64,000 nucleotides of DNA, taken from the NCBI GenBank assembly GCA_900755685.1, contig CAAEHI010000044.1, positions 66,973-130,972 of the forward strand, given 5' to 3'. The position numbers and the translations under genes were made by a program. This DNA is from an uncultured Collinsella sp. (GTDB taxonomy: Bacteria; Actinomycetota; Coriobacteriia; Coriobacteriales; Coriobacteriaceae). The notes beneath the pieces were generated by a model. The model did not search any database. It had not been told where the DNA came from and saw only the letters and a program-made list of their open reading frames with translations. Of this stretch, positions 1-8,935 are shown one piece after another (position 1 is the first letter of the stretch; every line of letters starts with the position of its first letter).

Positions 1-773
1 TCGACCATCGAGTGAATCTTGGACTGACGCTGCACGACCACGTTGATAAAGTCGAGGTCGCAACCGAACAGGTGCATCGCCTCGATACGCTCCAAGCCCT
101 TGTTCATGAGGGTAGCGGAGTCGATCGTGATCTTAGCGCCCATAGACCACGTGGGATGTGCCAGCGCATCGGCGCGTGTCACGCGATCGAGCTCATCGCG
201 CGTACGGCCAAAGAACGGACCACCCGAGCAGGTGAGCCAAATGCAGTGGGCCTCGCGCGGATTCTCCCCCAGATAGCACTGATAGATGGCAGAGTGCTCG
301 GAGTCGACCGGGATGAGCTGACCCGGCTGGGCCAGCGGCATCAGCAGGTCGCCACCGACAACGAGGGACTCCTTGTTAGCAAGTGCAAGACGCTTGTTCG
401 AGGTCAGGGCCGCATGGCTCGCTTCGAGCCCGGCAGCGCCCACAATAGCGACGAGCACGCAGTCGACATCGTCGCGACGCGCGAGCTCACAAACCGCCTG
501 AGCACCAACACCGAGCTCCGTGCCCTCGGGCAGTTCCTGCAGTACGGCGTCATCGCCATGAGCGACATCGGCCACGGCAACGGCCGGAACCGAGAACTCG
601 CGGGCGGCGGCGACGAGCTCCGAGGTGCTGGAATTGACGGACAGCGCCGTCACCTGCAGCCGATCGGCATGCTGACGGCACACATCGAGTGCCTGCGTGC
701 CGATAGAGCCCGTACATCCCAGGATGGCAACGCGAAGGCGTCCATCGGGGCCATACGTCGTCTGGAATGACAT
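1..773 (-). CDS. dxr: 1-deoxy-D-xylulose 5-phosphate reductoisomerase (partial, C-terminus off the window)
   Basis: Second step of the non-mevalonate isoprenoid pathway, converting DXP to MEP with NADPH in the cytosol. About 257 N-terminal residues are visible. They include the nucleotide-binding GCTGSIGTQAL motif near residue 19, the NKESLV motif, and IHSMV at the window edge, which belongs to the conserved substrate-site region. The ATG shares one base with the cdsA stop (TAATG), so translation is probably coupled. It is the visible end of a run reading pyrH-frr-uppS-cdsA-dxr, whose products feed undecaprenyl phosphate and phospholipid synthesis. The missing C-terminus lies left of base 1. 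Confidence 0.95.
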   Translation of the reverse strand, partial: MSFQTTYGPDGRLRVAILGCTGSIGTQALDVCRQHADRLQVTALSVNSSTSELVAAAREFSVPAVAVADVAHGDDAVLQELPEGTELGVGAQAVCELARRDDVDCVLVAIVGAAGLEASHAALTSNKRLALANKESLVVGGDLLMPLAQPGQLIPVDSEHSAIYQCYLGENPREAHCIWLTCSGGPFFGRTRDELDRVTRADALAHPTWSMGAKITIDSATLMNKGLERIEAMHLFGCDLDFINVVVQRQSKIHSMV

Positions 774-1687
774 TACAGCACGCCTCCGATCATCAAAAGC
801 AGCTGCGCGGTAATGCAGCCAAAGATAAGCGAGTCGCTACGGTCGAGCATGCCGCCATGGCCCGGGATAAGGTTGCCGGAATCCTTGACGCCCACGCCAC
901 GCTTGATGCGCGACTCGATGAGGTCGCCGATAACGCCCAGGATGGACACGACCACGCCGCACAGCAGCGCATAGGGCAAGCTCAGCTTATAGAAATGCGT
1001 CGCCCACAAAATGAGCCAGATGAGCACCGAGCCCAAAATGCCGCCGAAAAAGCCTTCCCAGCTCTTTTTGGGAGAAATCTTGGGGACCATCTTGTGCTTA
1101 CCGATACGACTACCCACGATATAGGCGAACGAATCAGAAACCCAAAGAGACGCGCAAACACCCACCGAAAGCAGGGCGCCGGCAAAACCAGGCACGGCAT
1201 CGCGCAGCAGCACGATAGCCGACAGCATAAAACCGGTGTAGATGGGACCCATGAGCGTCACGGCTACATCGGATATGCGGGTACGCGGCGACCAGACATA
1301 CCAAATGCCTACCGCAAGCATCAGAGCAAACAGCAGGGCATTCAACAGCAGCGAGTCGCCCAGCGCCGAGAGCGGAAAGAGCACGGCGGCAGCGATACCC
1401 AGGCGCTGGTTGGCTACTTTGCCATCGAGTTTCGTCATGCGAAAGAACTCATAGCAGCACAAGCCGCTCATGACGGACACAAAGATAGCCGTAGGGACAA
1501 TACCCAAAACCAGACACAGGATAAAGACGACGGCATAGACGATACCGGCGGCAGCACGGGTAATAAAACCAGCCAGCCAGGAGCCGGTGCCGCCCTTCGC
1601 AGCCGGTGCCTTGGGAGCAGCGGCCCTGCGCACAGGGGTCGTAGAAGCAGGCGCCTTGGGAGCAGTTGCCTTGGGACGATCAGCCAC
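773..1687 (-). CDS. cdsA: Phosphatidate cytidylyltransferase (CDP-diglyceride synthase)
   Basis: Makes CDP-diacylglycerol from phosphatidate and CTP at the membrane, the branch point of phospholipid synthesis. The 304-residue product has several hydrophobic segments and a C-terminal CdsA signature (SRIKRGVGVKDSG followed by IPGHGGMLDRSD). The first 40 or so residues are an Ala/Pro/Lys-rich low-complexity extension before the first membrane helix, which is not part of the catalytic fold. The start is GTG at 1687. It lies between uppS (2-bp gap) and dxr (1-bp overlap), so the three are almost certainly cotranscribed. Confidence 0.95.
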   Translation of the reverse strand: MADRPKATAPKAPASTTPVRRAAAPKAPAAKGGTGSWLAGFITRAAAGIVYAVVFILCLVLGIVPTAIFVSVMSGLCCYEFFRMTKLDGKVANQRLGIAAAVLFPLSALGDSLLLNALLFALMLAVGIWYVWSPRTRISDVAVTLMGPIYTGFMLSAIVLLRDAVPGFAGALLSVGVCASLWVSDSFAYIVGSRIGKHKMVPKISPKKSWEGFFGGILGSVLIWLILWATHFYKLSLPYALLCGVVVSILGVIGDLIESRIKRGVGVKDSGNLIPGHGGMLDRSDSLIFGCITAQLLLMIGGVL

Positions 1688-1689
1688 GA

Positions 1690-2484
1690 TTAAGCCTCCT
1701 CGGTCTTACTCAGTCCACCAAACCTACGGTCGCGGCCCTGATAAGCCAAGATAGCCTCAACAAGACCCCACCGATCGAAGTCGGGCCAATAGGTATCGGT
1801 GACATAAAACTCGGCATAAGCGACCTGCCACAGCAGATAGTTCGAAAGGCGCAGCTCGCCCGAGGTACGAATAACGAGCTCGGGATCGGGAAGACCGGCG
1901 GTGTACAGGTGCGACGCCACCATATCGTCATCAATTGCGGCAGGATCGATCTTACCGGCGGCAACGTCGAGTGCGATCTGACGGACAGCGCGGGTAATCT
2001 CGGCACGCGCACCATAGTTAACAGCGAGCGCCAAAGTCATACCGGTATGGTCGGCGCACTCGGCAAGACCGCGCTCAAAGACATCGCGGGTCTTCTTGGG
2101 CAACGCAGAAATGTCACCCAAAAACACAACGCGCACGTTCTCGCGCTTAAGCAACGGCAGCTCATCGATAAACGTCTTGGCAAACAAATGCATGAGGACG
2201 TTGACCTCGTGCTGCGGGCGATTCCAGTTTTCGGTAGAAAACGCATAGGCCGAAAGCACGTCGACGCCAAGGCGCACGCAGGCGGTAATAATCTCGCGCA
2301 GAGAGACGATACCGGCCTTGTGACCCTCGGTGCGGGCAAGACCGCGCGCCGTGGCCCAACGGCCGTTGCCGTCCATGATGCACGAGATATGGTGCGGAAT
2401 GTTATTGAGGTCTAGGTCGGAAAAACCGACGCCCGCAGGGGCGTCGGCAAAGTACTCGACCAGTTTATGCTCGTCGTATTGCAC
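1690..2484 (-). CDS. uppS: Isoprenyl transferase (undecaprenyl diphosphate synthase)
   Basis: Cis-prenyltransferase that extends farnesyl diphosphate with isopentenyl diphosphate to give the C55 lipid carrier for peptidoglycan and surface glycans. The 264-residue product has the family signature IMDGNGRWA near residue 36, with the catalytic Asp, followed by the GHKAG substrate loop. The C-terminal RTSGELRLSNYLLWQ region binds the allylic and homoallylic diphosphates. The start is GTG at 2484, one base from the frr stop. Its place before cdsA and dxr is the classic frr-uppS-cdsA-dxr order. Confidence 0.95.
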   Translation of the reverse strand: MQYDEHKLVEYFADAPAGVGFSDLDLNNIPHHISCIMDGNGRWATARGLARTEGHKAGIVSLREIITACVRLGVDVLSAYAFSTENWNRPQHEVNVLMHLFAKTFIDELPLLKRENVRVVFLGDISALPKKTRDVFERGLAECADHTGMTLALAVNYGARAEITRAVRQIALDVAAGKIDPAAIDDDMVASHLYTAGLPDPELVIRTSGELRLSNYLLWQVAYAEFYVTDTYWPDFDRWGLVEAILAYQGRDRRFGGLSKTEEA

Positions 2485-2485
2485 C

Positions 2486-3022
2486 TTAGATCTCCATGAC
2501 CTCGGCTTCTTTTTCCTTCAGAAGCTCCTCGACCTTGGCAACATACTCGTCGGTATGCTTCTGAACCTTGGCCTGCTCGCGACGAACATCGTCCTCGGTA
2601 AGCTCCTCGTCGCGCTCAAGTTTGTTGTTAAAGTCGCGACGGATATTGCGGATAGAGACCTTGGCCTGCTCGGCGTACTCGCGGCACTCCTTGACGAGCT
2701 CGCGACGACGCTCCTCGGTGGGAGCCGGGAACGGCAGGCGTACGACAGTACCATCGGAGTTGGGGGTAATGCCCAGGTCGGAGGCACTGATGGCCTTTAC
2801 GATGGCGTTGATAAGCGCCTTGTCCCACGGCTCAATGAGCAGCATGTGGGCCTCGGGGGTCTTGACGGCGGCAACCTGCGTGACCGGCGTGGGAACACCG
2901 TAGTAATCGACGGTGATGTCGGACAGAATGTTGGCGCTGGCGCGGCCGGTGCGGACCTTGGAGAAGTTATGCTTGAGGGACTCGAGCGACTTGTCCATGT
3001 GGGCGGTGATGTTCTCTGCCAT
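2486..3022 (-). CDS. frr: Ribosome recycling factor
   Basis: Splits post-termination ribosomes together with EF-G. At 178 residues it is slightly shorter than the usual 185 because the N-terminus is compact. It is a full-length RRF with the conserved VRTGRASANIL segment near residue 22, the LPFPAPTEERR hinge region, and the helical KVSIRNIRRD stretch. ATG start at 3022. Two bases separate it from the pyrH stop, and pyrH-frr is a near-universal bacterial pair. Confidence 0.97.
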   Translation of the reverse strand: MAENITAHMDKSLESLKHNFSKVRTGRASANILSDITVDYYGVPTPVTQVAAVKTPEAHMLLIEPWDKALINAIVKAISASDLGITPNSDGTVVRLPFPAPTEERRRELVKECREYAEQAKVSIRNIRRDFNNKLERDEELTEDDVRREQAKVQKHTDEYVAKVEELLKEKEAEVMEI

Positions 3023-3024
3023 GC

Positions 3025-3747
3025 TTAATCCTCCTGATAGACGAGCGTGCCGACGGACTCACCCGCGAGCGCGCGCTTGACGGTGTCCTCGCCATCGATG
3101 TTGAGGACCAAAATGGGCATACGGTTATCCTGGCACAAGGCCGTTGCCGTGGAATCCATAACCTGCAGGCCGCGAACGAGCACCTCGTGATAGGTGATCT
3201 TATCAAAGCGGACGGCATCGGCGCACTTGACGGGATCCTTGTCGTAGATACCGTCGACCTTGGTGGCCTTGATCAGAATCTCCGCACCGATCTCGCAGGC
3301 GCGAAGGGCCGCGGCGGTGTCAGTCGTAAAGTACGGATTGCCCGAGCCGGCGGCGAAAATAACGACATTGCCCTTGGACAGGTGATTGATGGCGCGACGA
3401 CGAATATAGGGCTCGCAAATCTCGTTCATCTGGATAGCGCTCATAACGCGGCAAGGAACATCGTTATGCTCGAAGGCATCCTGCAGGGCAAGCGCGTTCA
3501 TAACGGTTGCCAGCATACCCATGTAATCGGCCTGAGCACGATCCATGCCACCGGCAGCGCCGGCCATGCCGCGGAAAATATTGCCGCCGCCGACAACGAC
3601 GCCGACCTCATGGCCAACGGCAAGCAGCTCCTTGACCTGCTTGGCAAGATGGTCGGTAACCTTGGGGTCGATGCCGTAGTGGCCGTCGCCCATCAGTGCT
3701 TCGCCGGAAAGCTTGAGAAGCACGCGTTTATATCGGATGTCGGACAA
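3025..3747 (-). CDS. pyrH: Uridylate kinase (UMP kinase)
   Basis: Phosphorylates UMP to UDP for pyrimidine nucleotide synthesis; a hexameric amino-acid-kinase-fold enzyme. The 240-residue product begins with the phosphate-binding [12 protein letters not shown] segment and has [11 protein letters not shown] near residue 50 and [16 protein letters not shown] in the middle. The start is TTG at 3747, chosen because a perfect AAGGAGG sits 6 nt upstream and no ATG fits the conserved N-terminus. It is the first gene of the run pyrH-frr-uppS-cdsA-dxr. Confidence 0.96.
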   Translation of the reverse strand: MSDIRYKRVLLKLSGEALMGDGHYGIDPKVTDHLAKQVKELLAVGHEVGVVVGGGNIFRGMAGAAGGMDRAQADYMGMLATVMNALALQDAFEHNDVPCRVMSAIQMNEICEPYIRRRAINHLSKGNVVIFAAGSGNPYFTTDTAAALRACEIGAEILIKATKVDGIYDKDPVKCADAVRFDKITYHEVLVRGLQVMDSTATALCQDNRMPILVLNIDGEDTVKRALAGESVGTLVYQED

Positions 3748-3806
3748 AGCGATCCTCCTTTAATTAGACTCTCAATATGATATCAAAGGCTCTGCTCAGA
3801 GCCATG

Positions 3807-3841
3807 AAAAAGCAGGCTGTGAGTAAAACCCACAGCCTGCT
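3807..3841 (-). terminator. Intrinsic terminator after tsf
   Basis: An 11-bp perfect inverted repeat (AGCAGGCTGTG with CACAGCCTGCT, 9-nt loop) is followed on the minus strand by a short T-run read from plus-strand A residues at 3807-3811. It lies 24 bp after the tsf stop and separates rpsB-tsf from pyrH. A second small palindrome (GGCTCT/AGAGCC) lies between it and the pyrH start. Confidence 0.75.
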
Positions 3842-3864
3842 CATTACCAGCTACAAGAGCTTAT

Positions 3865-4734
3865 TTACTCGCCACGGACCAGACGGTCGAAAGCAACGAC
3901 GGTAATGGTATCGCCGAGCTCCTTGGAGACCTGCTCAGCGTACTTCTTGATGGTAAGGGAGCTGTCCTTGATGAACTCCTGCTCGGTGAGCACGGACTGC
4001 TTGTAGAACTTCTCCAGACGGCCAACAGCCATCTTCTCCTGAATGGCCTCGGGCTTGCCGGACTCGGCAGCCTGAGCCATGTAGATCTGCTTCTCGTGCT
4101 CGACGGTCTCAGCCGGGACCTGATCGCGGGTAGCGCAGATCGGGGCGAAAGCAGCAACCTGAAGTGCAACGTCGTGGGCAAAAGTCTTGAAGGACTCAGC
4201 CTGAGCGGTCTCGGCCTTGTCGAAAGCAAACTCGACGAGGACGCCGATCTTGCCACCCATGTGGATGTAAGAAGCGAGAACGCCGTTCTCGGCCTTGCGG
4301 GCGGCGAAACGGGAGATCTTCATGTTCTCGCCCATGATGTGAATCATCTCGGTGAGCTCGGAGGAAACGGTCTCCTCGCCCATCGGCTTCTCGAGCAGAG
4401 CGTCAACATCGGCCGGCTCGGTGGTGGCGACAACCTCGGCGACCTTGGAAGCAAAGCCGGTGAACTTGGCGTTGGAGCCGACGAAGTCGGTCTCGCAGGA
4501 GAGCTCGAGCAGAGCGCCGGTCTTGCCATCCTCGGAGACGAACGCGGCGACAGCGCCCTCGTTGGTCTCGCGGCCAGCCTTCTTGGCAGCCTTGGCGAGG
4601 CCGTTCTTGCGCAGAACGTCAACAGCGGCGTCCATGTCGCCGTCAGCCTCGACGAGAGCCTTCTTGCACTCCATCATCGGGGAGTCGGTCATCTCGCGGA
4701 GCTGCTTGACCATAGCGGCGGTAATCTGGGCCAT
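3865..4734 (-). CDS. tsf: Translation elongation factor Ts
   Basis: Guanine nucleotide exchange factor for EF-Tu. The product is 289 residues from the ATG at 4734, which has GAAAGGA six bases upstream; a TTG five codons earlier is less likely. The N-terminal UBA-like domain contains the family signature (VKQLREMTDSPMMECKKAL), followed by the core GRETNEGAV segment and the dimerisation/coiled domain. It follows rpsB by 45 bp in the conserved rpsB-tsf order and ends at a terminator. Confidence 0.97.
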   Translation of the reverse strand: MAQITAAMVKQLREMTDSPMMECKKALVEADGDMDAAVDVLRKNGLAKAAKKAGRETNEGAVAAFVSEDGKTGALLELSCETDFVGSNAKFTGFASKVAEVVATTEPADVDALLEKPMGEETVSSELTEMIHIMGENMKISRFAARKAENGVLASYIHMGGKIGVLVEFAFDKAETAQAESFKTFAHDVALQVAAFAPICATRDQVPAETVEHEKQIYMAQAAESGKPEAIQEKMAVGRLEKFYKQSVLTEQEFIKDSSLTIKKYAEQVSKELGDTITVVAFDRLVRGE

Positions 4735-4779
4735 TGTGGTTCCTTTCAAAGAGATGAAAAAGACTTAAATAGGACTGAT

Positions 4780-5508
4780 TTACTCGGCCTTGGGCTCAGC
4801 GGCCATCTCGGCCTCGGAGACCTGCTCCTTGCCGGAGCCGGCGAGGCAGGCGTCAGCCATGAGCTCGCACATAAGGGTGACAGCGGAGATAGCGTCATCG
4901 TTGCAGGGGATGCCGTACTCGACCTCGTCGGGATCGGAGTTGGTGTCGATCAGAGCGACGACGGGGATGTTCAGGCGCTGGGCCTCCTTGATAGCGTTCT
5001 CCTCGCGCTTGGTGTCGATGACGAACAGAGCCTGGGGCAGACCCTTCATGTCGCGGGCACCACCGAGGTTGGTCTGGAGCTTAGCGAGCTCCTTGCCCAG
5101 AACAGCCTGCTCCTTCTTGGGGAGCACTGCCATGCGGCCGTCCTCGACCATGGCCTCGAGCTCCTCCATGCGGTTGATGCGGGAGCGGATGGTGACGAAG
5201 TTGGTCAGCATACCGCCGAGCCAACGCTGGTTGATGTAAGGCATGTTGGCGCGCTCAGCGGCGTTCTTGACGGCCTCCTGAGCCTGCTTCTTGGTGCCGA
5301 CGAACAGCACGTTGCCACCCTTGGCAACGTTCTTGACGAAGGTGTAGGCCTGGTCGGCGTCAAGGATGGTCTGCTTGAGGTCGAGGATGTAGATGCCGTT
5401 GCGCTCACCGAAGATGAACGGCTTCATCTTGGGGTTCCAGCGACGGGTCTGGTGACCGAAGTGGCAGCCGGCCTCGAGCAGGGTGCGGATATTAATCTTG
5501 GTAGCCAT
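4780..5508 (-). CDS. rpsB: 30S ribosomal protein S2
   Basis: Structural protein of the small subunit, needed for S1 docking in bacteria that have it. The product is 242 residues, starting [20 protein letters not shown] with the family's N-terminal signature. It also carries [17 protein letters not shown] and [13 protein letters not shown] motifs, and the C-terminal tail is Glu/Ala-rich. The ATG at 5508 has a perfect AGGAGG close upstream. It heads the rpsB-tsf operon behind a strong promoter and a roughly 135-nt structured leader. Confidence 0.98.
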   Translation of the reverse strand: MATKINIRTLLEAGCHFGHQTRRWNPKMKPFIFGERNGIYILDLKQTILDADQAYTFVKNVAKGGNVLFVGTKKQAQEAVKNAAERANMPYINQRWLGGMLTNFVTIRSRINRMEELEAMVEDGRMAVLPKKEQAVLGKELAKLQTNLGGARDMKGLPQALFVIDTKREENAIKEAQRLNIPVVALIDTNSDPDEVEYGIPCNDDAISAVTLMCELMADACLAGSGKEQVSEAEMAAEPKAE

Positions 5509-5643
5509 GTTAAACCTCCTGTGGTTTGCCTCCGCGCGGGGTCATCCTCCAAAACCAACCCGGACATGTGCTACCAAAGCCCGGGCACCACGGTATGAAG
5601 TAGCCGCGCGTGCGTGATAAAAACCTGTTGCCGTGAAGCAACC
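5509..5643 (-). ncRNA. Candidate structured rpsB leader (possible r-protein autoregulatory element)
   Basis: Between the predicted transcription start (about 5643) and the rpsB ribosome binding site lies a roughly 135-nt untranslated leader with several pairable segments. A small hairpin GTTGC/GCAAC comes first. A distal CGCGCGG then pairs with CCGCGCG just before the Shine-Dalgarno sequence, enclosing a CCCGG/CCGGG stem. This nested architecture next to the ribosome binding site is what an S2-binding feedback element would look like. No match to a named RNA family is claimed, and folding was by eye only. Confidence 0.45.
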
Positions 5644-5649
5644 CGATGA

Positions 5650-5678
5650 ATGATAGCAGGATTGCCTCTTCCTGCCAA
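5650..5678 (-). promoter_or_regulatory. Sigma-70-type promoter of rpsB-tsf
   Basis: On the minus strand the -35 TTGGCA is separated by 17 bp from the -10 TATCAT, which also has a TGC just upstream (extended -10). It is well placed for a start about 135 nt before rpsB, in the gap after the xerC-like gene. Confidence 0.7.
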
Positions 5679-5733
5679 CCCGCAATCAAAACCACACACC
5701 TGAATGTACGTCGACGTCCCCGGCCGCGAAAGG

Positions 5734-6576
5734 CTATTCGCCACGGGGATGAGCTTGAGCAACGGCCCGCTTAAGCCGATCGGGCGTAAGATGCGTGTAG
5801 ATTTGAGTCGTGGAAAGGCTCGCGTGACCCAGCAGCTCTTGAACCGAGCGCAGGTCCGCGCCACCCTCGAGCAGATCGGTCGCAAAGGTGTGACGCATCG
5901 CATGCGGGGCAATGCCGGCAGGGATGCCGGCGAGCGTCGCCAGCATATGGAACCGTCGTCTGAGCATAGCGGCACTCATGCGATTGCCGCGCGCAGAAAT
6001 AAACAGCGGGTGCAGACCGGCTGCGGCGTCGCGGCGCTTTGCCTGGGCGAGCAACTCCGGCCTCCCCTGCTCGACATAGCAACGAGCCGCCTCGAGCGCC
6101 CGACGGTACAGAGGCACGATACGCTCCTTGCTGCCTTTGCCCCAAAGGCGAACCACGCGCTCCGACCAAGCGATGGATTCCACGTTAAGCGCGGCAAGCT
6201 CCGAGATGCGGGCACCCGAGGCATAGAGCAGTTCGAGCATCGCCGCATCGCGCAATCCCGCGGGCGTCGAGGTATCAGGCGTCTTGAGCAACGCCTCGAC
6301 CTGCTGGGTCGTAAGGACGCCCGGCAGGTCGCGCGGCAGCTTGGGCGACGCGATCGCCGAGACCGCATCACCCTCGACAATCCCCTCGGCAGTCATCCAA
6401 CGATACAGCGACCGGATGGCCGACAGATGCGCCGAAAGGGTGCGAGGGGCCATCTGGCCACGCGAGAGCTCGGCCAAATATGAGCGGACGGCGCGCACGT
6501 CGGCGACACGAGCGTCGGTACCCGTCCGCTCGCACCAGGCAGCAAAGCGCTCCAGTCGCGAGGCATAGGCCGTCAC
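5734..6576 (-). CDS. xerC: Tyrosine recombinase, XerC-like
   Basis: Site-specific recombinase of the phage-integrase family; XerC-type enzymes resolve chromosome dimers at dif. Catalytic residues are visible: Arg in SGARISEL, Lys in GKGSKER, HxxR in HAMRHTFA, His in LLGHAS and the nucleophile Tyr in QIYTH. The given start (GTG, 6576) leaves 280 residues but truncates the core-binding domain. Homologous sequence (FIAYIARVEGLSPNTV) continues upstream in frame to at least 6654, overlapping the trmFO stop, without any ATG, GTG or TTG. The true start is probably a rare codon (ATA or ACG near 6654-6660) coupled to trmFO, or a lost ATG. It could be XerD or another integrase, but the housekeeping context favours XerC. 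Confidence 0.85.
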   Translation of the reverse strand: MTAYASRLERFAAWCERTGTDARVADVRAVRSYLAELSRGQMAPRTLSAHLSAIRSLYRWMTAEGIVEGDAVSAIASPKLPRDLPGVLTTQQVEALLKTPDTSTPAGLRDAAMLELLYASGARISELAALNVESIAWSERVVRLWGKGSKERIVPLYRRALEAARCYVEQGRPELLAQAKRRDAAAGLHPLFISARGNRMSAAMLRRRFHMLATLAGIPAGIAPHAMRHTFATDLLEGGADLRSVQELLGHASLSTTQIYTHLTPDRLKRAVAQAHPRGE

Positions 6577-6650
6577 CGTATTGGGAGACAGCCCCTCGAC
6601 ACGCGCGATATAAGCGATAAACGAGTCGACGGTATCGTAAAGGTCAAAGG

Positions 6651-7994
6651 CTATGACCGTTCGCCCCCAAACAGGTCGGAGCGCGTCACCAGGTAAGCGT
6701 CAAGGGCTTCGATCGCGCGGTCGGCGTAGGCCTGGTAGCGATCACGCTTGCTGCGGCGCTTGCCGTCCTCGAGCGGCGGCACCAAGCCAAAGTTGACGTG
6801 CATGGGCTGATAGCCCACCGTTGCCGGATCGGTCGCATAGCCCACGAGCGCGCCCAGGGCGCCCACGCGCGGCAGCTCAACGGGCTCCGCCCCGGTTGCC
6901 TCGGCATAGGTGTTGAGCGCAGCGAGCAGACCGGTCGCCACGGCCTCCATGTAGCCTTCGGTGCCGGTGATCTGGCCGGCAAGGCGAACGCTCGTACCGG
7001 GCACGGCAAAGGTGCCATCGAGCACATGCGGGGCATCGACAAAGGTGTTGCGGTGCATGACACCAAAACGGAAGAATTCGGCATTCTCCAGTCCGGGAAC
7101 CATATGGAAGACGCGCTTCTGCTCGCCAAAAGTCAGGTTGGTCTGGAAGCCCACCAGGTTATAGGCGGTCTTCTCCTTGTTCTCGGCGCGAAGCTGAATC
7201 GCCGCCCAAGGGCGACGTCCGGTACGCGGGTCGGTCAGTCCGACGGGCTTCATGGCGCCAAAGCGAATGGCATCCTTGCCGGTGCGAGCGACCTCCTCGG
7301 CAGGCTGGCAGGCCTGGAACAGGTCGCCACCCTCAAAGTCCTTAAGTACCACGCGATCGGCGGTGGTGAGCGCCTCGATAAAGGCCTCGTACTCCTCCTT
7401 GTTGAGCGGAGCATTGAGATAGTCGCCGCTCCCCTGTTCCTCGTAGCGCGACTGCGAGAACAGCACGTCCATATCGAGCGTGGAGGCATCGACGATTGGC
7501 GCGGCCGCGTCAAAGAAGGCCAGGGCATCGCCGCCGACGAGCTTCATGACCTCCTCGCTCAACGCGGGCGAGCAAAGGGGGCCAGCGGCAATGACCACAT
7601 GCCCCTCGGGAATCTGCGTGACCTCGCCGTGAACAATCTCGATATTGGGGCGGGAGGCAACCTCGGCCTCGACAAGTTCGGAAAACTTGACGCGGTCGAC
7701 CGCCAGGGCGCCGCCGGCGGGAACGGCCGCGCGATGGGCACAATCGAGCAAGACTGAGCCCATACGCTCAAGCTCGGCCTTCAACAAGCCCGCCGCAGAG
7801 TCTGGACGGGTCGATTTAAACGAATTGGAGCAGACGAGCTCGGCAAGATGGTCGGTATGGTGGGCCGGGGAGCTCACCTGGGGGCGCATCTCGCACAGCT
7901 TTACGGCAAAACCACGGTCTGCCAGCTGGATCGCGCATTCCGAACCCGCCAGACCGCCACCGATAACTGTCACCTGATCGAACTGCATCTGCAA
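6651..7994 (-). CDS. trmFO: Methylenetetrahydrofolate-tRNA-(uracil-5-)-methyltransferase
   Basis: Folate- and FAD-dependent enzyme forming m5U54 (ribothymidine) in the T-loop of tRNA, replacing the SAM-dependent TrmA. The 447-residue product opens with the FAD-binding VTVIGGGLAGSECA motif. It shows the conserved CEMRP, SNSFKS, MKPVGLTDPRTG and GQITGTEGYMEA segments of the family. ATG start at 7994 (a second ATG lies two codons in). It lies 8 bp after dprA and its 3' end overlaps the coding frame of the xerC-like gene, as in the conserved dprA-topA/trmFO-xerC order of other Gram-positives, here without topA. Confidence 0.96.
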   Translation of the reverse strand: MQMQFDQVTVIGGGLAGSECAIQLADRGFAVKLCEMRPQVSSPAHHTDHLAELVCSNSFKSTRPDSAAGLLKAELERMGSVLLDCAHRAAVPAGGALAVDRVKFSELVEAEVASRPNIEIVHGEVTQIPEGHVVIAAGPLCSPALSEEVMKLVGGDALAFFDAAAPIVDASTLDMDVLFSQSRYEEQGSGDYLNAPLNKEEYEAFIEALTTADRVVLKDFEGGDLFQACQPAEEVARTGKDAIRFGAMKPVGLTDPRTGRRPWAAIQLRAENKEKTAYNLVGFQTNLTFGEQKRVFHMVPGLENAEFFRFGVMHRNTFVDAPHVLDGTFAVPGTSVRLAGQITGTEGYMEAVATGLLAALNTYAEATGAEPVELPRVGALGALVGYATDPATVGYQPMHVNFGLVPPLEDGKRRSKRDRYQAYADRAIEALDAYLVTRSDLFGGERS

Positions 7995-8002
7995 ACACCT
8001 TT

Positions 8003-8935
8003 CTAATTGACACGTTTTCCATTGTGACCGAAGGGCGTCTGGGCGTGAAGGGCAAACTTGGAGGGCGCATACCTTCCATCCATCATGCGTTCGATGAGGC
8101 CCTCGAGCTCGAGCGACCCTAGGAGCTTGAGCACGCCGACGGCATCGAGCGAGACGAGCGCCGCGATGTCGTCGACCTTGAGCGGCGAGGCGATGAGCGC
8201 ATGCATCACGGCCTGCTGCGTGGGGTCCAGATCGGCGATACCGGGCGCATCGGGACGCGAATAGCGCAGGGTGCCGTAGATTCGCGAGATGGCCATCTCA
8301 ATAGATTCCTCGTCAACAATGCAGCAGGCCCCGTTGGCGATGAGGTAGTTGGTCCCGCGCGACTCGGGCGACAAAATGGAGCCCGGAACCGCAAGCAGTT
8401 CGCGCCCCAGGTCCATGGCGGCCTCCGCCGTCGAGAACGTGCCCGAGGGCATGCCGGCCTCCGACACGAAAAGCGCCTGCGAAAGCGCGGCAATCACCCG
8501 GTTACGTCGCGGAAAGGCGAACTTACGCGGCCCCATACCCCAAGGCGAGATGGACACGACTGCGCCGCCCGTATCGATCGTGCGCGCGATGAGCCCCGCA
8601 CTCGAACGCGGGTAGACGACGTCGGCGCCCGTTCCCAGCACCACGACATGCCTGCCACCGGCGTTGACCGCGGCCCAACCCGAGGCTTGGTCGCAGCCGA
8701 CCGCACCGCCCGAGACCACCGTCACCCCCGCCTCGACCGCGACTTTCGCGGCCAGCTCTGCCACGGCAAGGCCGTACGGCGAGGCCTTGCGAGCGCCGAT
8801 GATGGAGAGTGCGGGCGTCGACAGCGCGGCGGGGTCGCCACGCACATAAAGCGTCTGGGGTACATCAGAGAGCTCCAAAACGGTATCTGGATACAGCGCA
8901 TCACCGGGATGCAGCTCAAAAGTCTCCTCGGGCAT
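8003..8935 (-). CDS. dprA: DNA-processing protein DprA/Smf
   Basis: Binds incoming single-stranded DNA and loads RecA during natural transformation. The 310-residue product contains the Rossmann-like core: SIIGARKASPYG near residue 45, VSGGAVGCDQAS, FPRRNRVIAALS and GTNYLIANGA. A C-terminal winged-helix-like segment follows (roughly residues 230-300). The usual N-terminal SAM-like domain is short or missing. The start overlaps the comM stop by one base (8935). Together with comM and yraN it forms a small competence-type cluster. Confidence 0.95.
   Translation of the reverse strand: MPEETFELHPGDALYPDTVLELSDVPQTLYVRGDPAALSTPALSIIGARKASPYGLAVAELAAKVAVEAGVTVVSGGAVGCDQASGWAAVNAGGRHVVVLGTGADVVYPRSSAGLIARTIDTGGAVVSISPWGMGPRKFAFPRRNRVIAALSQALFVSEAGMPSGTFSTAEAAMDLGRELLAVPGSILSPESRGTNYLIANGACCIVDEESIEMAISRIYGTLRYSRPDAPGIADLDPTQQAVMHALIASPLKVDDIAALVSLDAVGVLKLLGSLELEGLIERMMDGRYAPSKFALHAQTPFGHNGKRVN

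Noticed and set aside
4096..5598. A 500-codon plus-strand open frame across tsf and rpsB
   Set aside because: Spans two real genes and their gap in antisense; low-complexity Leu/Gly/Asp/His composition.
5510..5695. A 61-codon open frame upstream of rpsB
   Set aside because: It covers the promoter and leader, begins upstream of the predicted transcription start and has no ribosome binding site.
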